Of a stretch of DNA of 64,000 bases, positions 47,401-59,200 are shown piece after piece (positions within the stretch are counted from its first letter, which is position 1; every line of letters starts with the position of its first letter). The DNA lies in NCBI GenBank assembly GCA_039619475.1, contig CM077116.1, forward strand, positions 172,699,863-172,763,862, in the 5' to 3' direction. Below the pieces are notes generated by a model. The model saw nothing but the letters and a program-made list of their open reading frames with translations, had not been told where the DNA came from and searched no databases. The position numbers and the translations under genes were made by a program. The stretch comes from Icerya purchasi (Eukaryota; Arthropoda; Insecta; Hemiptera; Monophlebidae).

Positions 47401-50243
47401 CGGTTAACGGTAAACTCTTTCACATCCAGCCTTTCAATATCCGATTAAACCCTTCAACTAGGAGCTATCAAATCCAGACAAGCGAGAGATAATCACATAT
47501 GCCGACGCAACAGTAAATGGGACTGATTTAACCCATAAAGAATGAGTGCAATTAAATCGCATCCGAACTGAACCCGGACGCTGTAGGAGGAGTATAAAAA
47601 ATAACACTGCCTGCGACTGCGGCCAGCCACACAAAACCATTGAACATATTTCCTAACTGTACAAAAAGGTCTTTCGGAGGAGCATTAAATGAAATTCCCA
47701 AAATGTTAACGGCGGCGTCGACACGGATACGAAATTTGGACGTGTCGCTGTAGTGTTTCCGTATCGAGTTATACGATAAGAAGAACAATGGTTGCCTTCA
47801 AGAGAGAATATGTACTCTGCAGAGTAATGCTGTAATAGTTGAGTATAGAATTAAATTTCTTGAACCAGCTATAAGTATTTAGGACCTGACGCGTCAGACT
47901 TTGGCAGCACTCACTTCAAGGCTTTAGTGATGGGAAAACTGTTTTTGTTCTTCAAACTGCCCACACGTATTTTTTGAAGACATTTATTACAGATAGAATA
48001 AATTTATGATCAGCTTCCAGAAGTCATTCAAGAATTGATCTTGTACACTTTGTGTGAGATATATTTTTCTTGCAAATCTGTGTAGTTCATCCGCTACATC
48101 ACTTAGAACCGGCTAGTGGATGGTGTTTGTTTAGGTGCATACTAGTACGGCAGGTAAATGTAACCAGCCTCAACTAGTTTTTCAATCGACAAAATTTCGA
48201 TATCTGCACTGTTACCACTTAACTGACTAGCGTATGATAACTGTAATTGACGCACCAATTTGTTGACGTCGTCCCAATAGATCCCACTTATACCGTGACC
48301 TTTCCTCTCACTTAGTAACGGTTTAATTGCTCTTTGTATTACACTTTCGAGCTCCTTTTAGACTATTATTAGAACATAAGTGCACATTTGTAAGTTCTTA
48401 TAAACTTTCAAGTCTGTATCAACATTTGTAGAAAGAAAAAAGACTTTACATTTATTGAAGTACATTTAAATGTTTTGTGTCTTCTTTGATGAGAAATTAA
48501 ACTCTTCTTAATTAATTTATCACCCAAAATATAGAGTTACATTTCATCACAATTTCTTCAAAACAAAAATGTATTGAAATAAACAACTAAAAAACACTAT
48601 TTTATAAAATGCACTTATTTGTTTGATTTGTCTGCAATTATGTACAACTGAAGATTGCGTAAACGCATGCAACCACTTTCGATAAAAAATAATTAGTATA
48701 AAATCAGTAAAATTAATTTAAAGCTGATGTACGCATAGGTGACCATTGACAGCCAAAGAGTTAAGTAATGAAATTCGCTCACCGAACATCTTTCATATGT
48801 GGGCAATCTTTACCGACCACCAACGCTTTAATGTCAGAGACTGGTAGTTTATTTGGGAGTTCTTCAATTGTTGGAACTGATTTGTCATCACAGTCACCAT
48901 AAAATAACATTTTATGATTTGGTGACAGCCGAACGTACCAGAATTTATCCTTCACTCGCTACAAAATAGAAAAAAATAATAAACATTGAAAATAAAGACG
49001 TGTATAAATTATATGCATTAATAAATCTGAAAGCAATAGTAAAAATCGTTTGTTGTTTGGTGAAGGAATGCAAAAGTTAAGAATTGTGTGTCGAAAATGT
49101 GCTCATAGGGAATAATACATATATTACGATTTCTTAATTCTATAATTATTAATATAACAACTCTGAAAAAAATTGAATTATTGATTATATATTACTATAA
49201 TACTAACATTTCTATAGTTAACAAACGATTGCAATAAGGTCAAAAACAAGGTTAAAAATTTCTATAAAATGATCATGGAATAAATCAAATCCCGTTAACT
49301 GTTAATGCAAATACAACTTATCACCGATAGACAACATTTCTGAAAAAAGTTAAAAGAAAAAAAACAAAAAAAACTCTCAATAAACAAAACTGATGAACTC
49401 ACTAATGTCATTATCATACTCTAACACCATCCTTTAACTTTGAAAGTCATACACATACATAGACGGCGTGCCCATGCACATTATACGTAAAGACAGATAT
49501 TATTGGAAATGGAAAAATTTCGTATAATTGTAAGTACGATTTCTATCGGCTTTAATGGCAAAATCAGGTTTTAAAATATAATCATTTGTAACGATATATA
49601 ATTATGAAAAGGTCAAATTAAATTAATATTTTTGCCCTTGAAAACTTGCTTTACAGGAATAAAACCAAAGGATAATTACAGCATTAAAGCTTAAATTTAG
49701 AAAAATTTTAAACTTAAATTTTAACGTCACTCTGTATGACGTAATGATCATTACTTTTGCAGATCGGAATAACATTTCTTGCAATTATTTTATTAATTTC
49801 AGTCGTATTAGGTTTAATAAATTCTGAAAGTAATGCGCCGGTAAATAACTCGAAAAAGTAAAGTTGATGATAAACTATTACGTGACTGGATATGAATTTT
49901 AAAAGAGTAAATTCGGATTTTAATGTTTAGAAAAAAACGATTGATGAAGATTACTTGCCACTGACTGCAGTTGTAAAAGATACCGGTTAAGAAAATGGAT
50001 CATAAATTAATTTTAAGCGCACCATTTCAAACGAAAAATATTATAATCGGATGCACTCCAGTATTACTGACTCATAGAAAAACCGATCGTAAACACATTA
50101 ATGCAACATCAAAGCGGTTTTCTCGATAGAATAAATTTTTGCATCAACTCATTCATTTCAATAAAACAGTTTTCGTTGGTTTATACGGAAATTTTCAAGT
50201 TTACTTTAAATTATGCAAAGTAAATTTAAACAATATATATAAT

Positions 50244-50299
<56 letters not shown>

Positions 50300-53200
50300 C
50301 CTCTGGAGGACACCACCTTAAAGAGGTGGATGGACTTAGTAGTATTCCTAGGAAGTTAAGAGCTATGCTGACAGTAGTGTAACTACCAGAAGGGTTTCGC
50401 AAGTCAGACAGGACTTAGCAAGCGTGTCCGGCGTGAAATCCAATAGCGTCTGCATCCCATATTAGGAACGGCTTGTTGGTCAGCGTTTGTTCTCCAGGTC
50501 AGAAGCGGCTGTATTATAGGAGAAAGCCTGTACTCCTACAGTAAGCAAAGGGAAACTACTGTAGTATATTCTCGCGTATATTATGAAATGTCTAAACAAG
50601 TATCTGATGAGCCATACGACCCGGCTGGCAACCGGCGTTTCGACTCTCGGGATCGACATGTGAAATATGCGACCGATATGCCATGCGACTTGATCGGCAA
50701 CCGGTGTTCTGAGTTTCCGGTTCAGAATGTGAAATATGTAACCGAAAAACATAAAACGAAATTCAGGACTTTTGCAACAAATTGCTACGTGGAATGTACG
50801 CGGACTAAGAGAAACTGGAAAACTTCACATTGTAGAACAGAAACTAATCCGTCATAAAATAAAAATTTGTAGTTAATCAGAAACGCATTATAACCATTCA
50901 CGTGTGTCACATTTCGAAGGAAATCATTACAAAATATAGTGCTCAAGTAGTAACACACTCAGCAGGGCGGGTGTAACATTCATGATGCACAAGGAAATTG
51001 ATAATATAGTGAAAGATTATCGAGTCATTAATGAACGCATTATTTTGATAAGACTGGAAACTAGACCGGTTGAAATTAATCTACTTCAAGTATATGCGCC
51101 TAATGTGTGTGCTTCAGATGAAGAGGCACAGTTATTTTATGATCAAGTAGTGATGTACTTGGATTACTCCCACAACGTGAAATTAATATCGTCATGGGCG
51201 ATTTTAACGCCAAAATTGGAAAAATGTACGATGATGAATATAAACATATATACGGAAACATATAGGCAACTACACAATTGGTGATCGAAATGCAAGAGGA
51301 GATAAATTGATACAGTTTGCTATCGACCAACAACAGATGGCAATAATGAATATAATGTTCAAAAACCACGTCCGTAGATTAATAACACGGATATCCCCGG
51401 GTGGTAGAGTCCGCAATCAAATCTACTTCCTACTAATTAACAGACGATGAATCTCACCGTGTAATAACGATAATACGCTACCAGGAACGGAATGACGCTC
51501 AGATCATAGATTATTGATGATGGAAGTTAGGTTAAAACTTAAAATTCAGAATAAAAGAACATCCTCAACAAACATGAAAATTATAAGAACAAAAGAGTTT
51601 CAAACAGCCATGAAAACGAGACATACATAAGAACTACATGCAAGAGAACGAAAACATATCATCAGAAAAGAGCTGGAACCAGCTAATGGAACACATTAAA
51701 AGCGCATATAAAAACTCACAAGCGCAAGAAAAAACAAAGCAATGGAAACACTAGTTTTAACAATTGCTGCTATAGAAGAACAAAGAAACTTGAATCGCGA
51801 AATTGAAAACTACGGGGAAAAGAAGAAGCTGTTAAACAAACAAATTAAAAGACTTTGCCGAAAAGGCAAAAACGAGCATATCTCCTCCATATGTGACGCA
51901 ATTCAAAAAAGTACGGATAAAATGAACATAATAAGACTTATACCAAAAAATCCGATTACTGGCGAGAGAATTCAAAATGAAAATCTAGGTAATTGAAGAT
52001 GAGAATAGTTCATTAAAAACGGATGCTGCCGAGGTGGCAGAATCGTAGTGTAAGTACTGCGCTAAATTGTACAGCACGGAAGAAGGAGTTCGGGGAGTCA
52101 ATAACAACATCTTAATGGATGGAACCTCCTATTCTGTTTGCAGAAGTTCGAAATTCTATAAACTGTTAAAGCGGAATAAGGCCCCCGGCCCCGATCACAT
52201 TTCTGCGGAAATATTTAAAATAAGCGGGTGAAAAGATAGCCGATGGTATACACACAATCTGCAATAACATGTGGAAATTCGGTATATGGCCAAAAGAGTG
52301 GTGTCGATCTACATATATTACTTTACATAAGAAGGGATTTCGCAAAAAATATGAAAATTACCGAACAATATCATTAATTCCGCACGTTAGCAAGGTAATG
52401 TTAAAGATTATATGTGAGCGGTTATATAATTTAGTGCGTAACGAGATTCCATGGGAACAAGCAGGCTTCATGAAAGGGAGGGGAGCAGATTTTGAACACG
52501 CGGCTCCTAATAAAAATAGCACATAAATACAACGCGGAAATGGTATTATGCTCTGGGGACTATAAAAAGATCTTTAATTGTGTTCAATGGAGTAAACTCT
52601 TTCCGATCTTAATTGAAATGAGAGCACCAAGACATTTAGTACGCTCAATCGCAAATCTATACTAGCATAGTACGTCAAAAGTCTGAATAAATAAAAATGC
52701 ATACTCGAAAAACTTTTACCCATCGCGTGGTGTACGGCAAGGCTGCATCTTTTATCTCCACTGTTGTACAACCTCTATGGAGAATACATCATGCGTAAAT
52801 TTTGGCAAACTAATGATAGTGAGTTTTCAGTCGGAAGAGTTCAGATTTCAAACCTTAAGAATGCAGACGACACAACACTAATAGTCGGCAGCTTAAGCCG
52901 TCTTGAAAAATGCAGAGCTGAATATGGATTAATAATTAATAAAGATACGACGAAAATTATGATTATAGACAGGAGGCAAAACGATAATCGCCCGGAATTG
53001 CATGATTTTAACAGCGTGGAAATTGTAAAACAGTATAGATATCTCGGTTCGATAGTAGAAAATCGAGGGAGATCTGAAGCGGAAATTAGACACAGAACAA
53101 ATATAACAAAAGGTGTTATGTGTCGGTGAAACGTATATGGGCTAATCTCGCGCGGTATCAAAGAAAGTAAAAATAAAACTAGTAAATAGTCTGGTTTTCT

Positions 53201-56200
53201 TAGTATTTCTCTACGGTGCAGAAACATGTACTCTACGTAAGTCCGATCGACAAAAGGTAGATGCGTTAGAAAGGTACTGTTGGAGACGAATGCTATGAAT
53301 CCCGCAGATGGAAAAAAGAACGAACAGCTCGGTGCTACAAGAAATAGATGCAACGAAAAGAAGATTATCGTCGGAAGTAATTAGAAGAATACTGAAATAC
53401 TCTTTAGTCATGTGATAGGAGTAAATAGATTTGAGTAAAGAATTCTTGAAAGAAAAGTAAAAGGAAAAAAAAGACGTGACTGCGTTCCAAACAGATGGTC
53501 AGACATGATCCGAACAGCTGTAGGAAACAGGTTCGTAGAATGCGTTCAACTGGCTCACAACAGAGATCAGTGGCGAAATCTTATACATCAGATGGACAAA
53601 TCATAATCACGATATCTCCACGGATTCACGACTTATTGATTATGATGATGATACATATATACGTACTTGTCCTCTTTGAGAATATTTCGTAAATCTTGCG
53701 CCTTCTGTGAGATAGTTTAATCTTTGCTTTTGTATCAGGTCCAAAATTTCTGGCTTAATTATTTCTTTTAACTGCGTAATGGGCAACGCATGGCTTTCCC
53801 ATTCTTCTCTAGATATCCGCTCCTGTTGCCATAAATTTGTGATCTCGACGTAAGTTAAGGTTTGCAACTTTTGTTTCAGCGCGTCGAAACTTTTCGGCTG
53901 TGCAGACAATGCACGGACAATCTGTTCCCGGACAACACTAAAAACCTGAAAAATAAAAAAAAATTAACGAAGGAAGTTGTGTTGTATTCCGCCGATTTTA
54001 GTCCGTTCGTTTAATTACTTTATGGACTCGTAAGCCCCCGCAGGAATTTTTCTCTATTTATTTTCGCCTCTAAGTTAGTCTCTGAAATGATTGCACGACC
54101 GCGTTAATATTAACCTTTATGATAATGCGATGAGGTACAGAGACCCCAGCATTAATTGACTATTTTGTAAGAAAGGAAAAAAAAAAAGATTTATAATATT
54201 ATACTAATAATAATGTGTTTTATTCGTAAAAGTTAGAAAAAACTTCAAAATATATAGCGCAAAAGGCAGTAAAAACCAGAGTAATACGCAAAAAAACCCG
54301 TCAGAAAACATTACCGAATGTTGCTAAGACAATATGTTACACCATTTCACAGATGTCGTTCTGCATTTATTCGCAAAATAATAGAATCTAATTCGTGTAT
54401 CGCTCAGATTTCGGAAAACATTGAAAAATGCAATTGGTACGAACAAAACAAAATTTAATTTAAAAAATTATTCAGATAAACTTTAAACATTAAAAATTTT
54501 CAACTATTATTTCACGTTGTAAGATCGATTGCAAGAGTTTTTAATGAAATAAAATTAATATTTACGGAAATAAATAGGGAATAATATTTGTGAGCGCTTG
54601 AAGTAATTGAATATTCTGCTTTCCGGGAATAAAAACATTGTCTTCATTTGAGATTTTAGCAAAACCTTTAATCAAAAGTCATAAACAATTTTATCGAAAT
54701 TTACCGAAATATAATTTTCTGCTGAAATATGAAAATGTATGCAACTATGCGACGTATGTAGTTTGCAAAATTTTCAGAAAAAAAGGACTTGCATTTAGTA
54801 GGTATTTTCGTTTAAATTCGGTATCTAATTATTAATAATAGATACATTTACGTGTTTTATGTGAGTATTTATTAAAAATTACGCACACAGATAAAAAATC
54901 CTGCTTTACGCGTTGTTCTTATTCGATAAAATTGTTATTTTTTTTTTTTTTATCCTAATTAATTGGAAGGTGCGAGAGATACAGTATGTATCTACAATTT
55001 TGTTTCAGCTTTCCGTGTAAACGATAATTTCAGTTTAGTTAAAACTATTTCTGTGTGCCTATGAATAAACACATAGCTGCGAAGTTATACTATTATTATT
55101 TATACTCAACTGTTAAAGGTAAACGACATTTAATTATATTTGAACAGTTCGAAACTAAAAATAAACTTATAATCATTAATGTCTAAATGGTTAATTTTAA
55201 TAAAAACTTGAACGCGCGAATTCTTCTTTACCTTGTTAAAATCTTCCATGGTAGCTCTCATTTCCTTCCACGTTTTATTAAGTAAAACAATGCAAACGCA
55301 ATAAAGTTCTTCAAAAGGATGATCATGGGTGAAATATAACGGATGATAAGTTTTATTTTGTTCACTGGGCGGTTCGCCGATTCTCAATAATGAACATAAT
55401 AATTTGACTAGTTCTATCGATGTCCTACCAAAAGGACATTCGTGTTCATCCGCGCGGCAGGAATTTTCCAAAACAACCTGTACGAATATTTAAACGCACG
55501 CGCATTGCACGTATTAAATAACAAAACGTACAAGCGTATCGGCTGGTTGAGATTACATACTGCGACGATCAAAATTAAAACTGAAATTACCTTTGTATAT
55601 GATTCAACGTGATGTTTAGCAAAGTATAACATACAGTCGAGAGCCAACATTCCCGGCGGAGTTTCAGTAAAATCCAATGCGGGATTCATGTCGTATTTAA
55701 ATCCCAATTTCTTATAATCATTCGCCGGTGTACTCAGTTTACGTATCATGACGTCATTGTTCGGACTGCCATTTAAATCAAATGCTATTCTACTTAATTC
55801 CTAAATTGTTACATCGTATACACTAGAAATATATTAACAAATTTCGAATGTTATAGACTAATTCGAATAACACGAATAATAATGTTTAACTTTTTTCACA
55901 TTTGCATCTCACCGCAAAAAAATTAAAATCAGCCAGTTTCCCGTTCTCGTTATATTTCGCAATGTGCTAAAATCAAATTTATTCAATAATATCTTTTTAC
56001 TTTAAAAACTTTATATTGAAAAAAAATTTGAGTCTAGAATAACGAATCATTACAGATACGTAGGAATTCATCTAAAATTAGCAACAGAAGGCGGTTTATT
56101 TTATTTTTAGAAAATTATATAAAGATGAAAGTGGTACTATAAAGTTACTACTATATAGTTACTATTTCGGAAAATAGTTTTACTCAACAAAACTACTTTT

Positions 56201-59200
56201 AGTGGGGTTTTTTTTTTCAGTTCAGTCAAAGGATTTAGTCTTCTTTATATTCTATGTTAATGTATTTTCTAAACAGCAAACGACAAATAATAAAAGTACA
56301 CTTATCACAGAAACGTTTTCAGGTAGAGCCTACTTCAGCTGAACGAAGAAAAATTAAAACACGAACATAGACCCGGACATATGCCGCGAACAAAATGTAT
56401 ACAATTTTACTTTTTTTTTGTTTATGGCACATATTTGCGGTTCTGTGTTCGCGTTTTTTATTTTTCCGGCTGAAAATGAGCTCTGCCTGGAAATGTCTCT
56501 ACGATAAGTGTACTTTTTCATTTGTCGCTTATTTTCTATTCAGGAAATATGTTACTTAAAAAAAACTATTTCTAGTAAACAGGTATGAAAAATACTAATT
56601 TCAAAGCGTAAAATTGTTCGCGAATTATTTTATTAGGACATAGACGAAAGATTTTAAGTATATCTGTAAGTAAAACATTATTTAAAAATATATTTCTTTT
56701 GACCGCGATTATTTCCGCAGCGGGAATTTTATTTTTGCCGTAACGATAATATTTTTACAAAATTTTATTCAACTTTATGTGTAAATATGCTCAGAAAATT
56801 GTGTCATCAAAATTTTCAATATAACTGTCCACCCCTTTAGTTGCTTGCACTAAGTAAACGTCTAAATGCTAAAAATAAATAAAAAAAAAAAACGCCTACA
56901 CAACAATATACAACACAAAGAAAGCAGCAGCCTTAAAGAGTAATTGCAAGAACAAAAATAACACAACACTTGCTTAAATACCATCTGTGCGAATTAACCG
57001 TCATCGTATTGGACTAGCATCACCGACAAAACATAAAACAAACCATGAAGCAACTCAAACACTTGAATTCGAGTAAATTACAATTTTTCTTTTTTCTTTC
57101 TCGGAACGACATCACTTTTGCTTTACTCTTTATTAACCAAAAGAAATTTATAATTTCATCAAATGATCGTTTTATTCGCAAGCATGTTGTTACGATATTC
57201 TTTGTTTATTTATGGGTTTTTGTTATATTTATTTTTCATTGTACGCCTAGCACACTCCGTTTGAACCGTCATTGTGTAAGCTGGCCGCTGATCGGCTAAG
57301 GCAGCCAGGAGAGATCCTATTTTTCTTTGTTTGTTTTTCTTAAAAAGTGTCGCCTAGGTCAGTGCTGTTTTTTACTTATTCGTCCGTCATTGTTTCTAGA
57401 CATGTGGAAATACTCACTTCTTTTTGCCCGACCATGACGGTCGATTTTGCACTGCGGCAGGCTCAACTCCTATTATTATTCATTTTCTAATCCTGCCTCC
57501 TTTTATCTTTCTATTCAGCCATCCCCTCGCCCATAGTTTTCTTGATACTTGCTCTCTCTTAAACAGTCTACAATCTCTGCTATTTGTCGCTAAGGCTTTA
57601 ACCATTGTCTTCTTCCTGCATCGTTTTCTCCGTTCTCATCTGCATCTACTCCATTTTGTCCTTTCCACTGCCCTTCCATATGTATTCTTTATGATGCTGA
57701 TGACGTTGTATTTGAATATGTGGCCTTCTCTGCTAAGCAATCGTCCTTCTATTCTTCGCTGTTAAAACTTGATATCCCTACTCCCCTTACTGATGCTGCT
57801 TGTGTTCTCTCATTGCCTTCTGTTTCGGTTATTCTTGCCCTTGAAGTATTTTTATCCCTTGTCCTTAAACGCGTAAGAATATAAATTTATTGCTGCTCCT
57901 TCCTATTTCTTGGGCTAATGTCCTTGCTGGCAAACCCACTTAAGGTAAAAAAGAAAAGTTTTTTGCTTTTACCGTGTTACAATATAAAATCGTTCGTTTC
58001 GTTAATGACCACTTAACATCGAGCAATGAATAAAACTTTTTATATACATGTAATTCACTTTAATTTGTTAATCGTTTAAATATAAAAAAAAAAATAGCCC
58101 TACCCTTTATCACATGATTTCGATCGGCTGCCATTTCTGATTTTATCATTATTGAAGACGGAGAAAAAAGAAGCAGCAACAAAAAGAAAAAGTTTAGAAG
58201 AGGCAAAAAATGTAAGAGGAATAAAAAACTTATCGGCGAAGATGAAGACATAAAACGTCGAGGATTGTAATGAGTTGGAAACACAAAGAGAAATGAATTT
58301 AAATGCAAGAGCAGCCGAAGTACCGTGTTTTAATATCCGAAAAAAAAAGCCGGGAATATATTTTAAATTTTAAATATTGAAGCCAACGTAACATACTAAT
58401 GTTAAATTTTGAAGTGTACGAAACGGAACAATTTCTTGTCATATAGATTTAAAATTAACATGCTTAATCGTTGAAAAAAACTTTTTATGAAGATGTGAGG
58501 TGGAAAAAGAGATCAAAAATAGCCGGTAAACCGAAAAATTAGAAACTCAATTATGATTACATGACAAGAATATTTAATGGAAGTTTGCAAGTTAAGCATG
58601 ATTTAGCCAACAAATCCAGTACGAAGTATAACAATCGCAAATATAATATAAATTAATATTAGTGGAAAAGACACTTATTTAAATCGATTTAATAGATAAT
58701 ACTTTTTAAAGCAAAGTAAATTTATAATAAAAAAAGAATTTAAATATTCTTTTAGAAATTCATACGTAACATAAATTAACAAAAATTCCTCACTTTAATT
58801 TTTTCATGAATATCTGGATCTTGAGGGTCAACTTTCATATTTATTCTCTGTTCCAGAAGACCTAAACATAATGTTTGTAGCGTGTAAAGTTGATAAGCCA
58901 TTTCTGCGCCAATCTACAAAAAAAATGGAAAACATCAATTACGAAATATGAACTGTAAAAAGCATTTAAATCACGCTATACATTTAATATCGACATATTT
59001 AAAGTAACACGCGAAATATTACGGTGAAATTTGATTTTTATTTGATTTTTACGACGAATAGGCAAAATTCAAAGTAACGAAATACATTTTTACAAAATTA
59101 CCTCATTATCTCCTGCATCGATGATGTTCGAAAGTATAATATTACGCACGTTTTTAGAGCTTAATGTACTCGCAATATTTTTTCGTTTATTTATATCGGC

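Noticed and set aside
52023..52060. tRNA- or riboswitch-like GGATGCTGCCGAGGTGGCAG segment
   Set aside because: Lies within the RTE linker region and has no tRNA fold.
52841..53411. 170- and 66-codon minus-strand ORFs
   Set aside because: Antisense of the RTE reverse transcriptase at 52.76-53.4 kb; the plus strand carries the ADDT box and YLGS motif.
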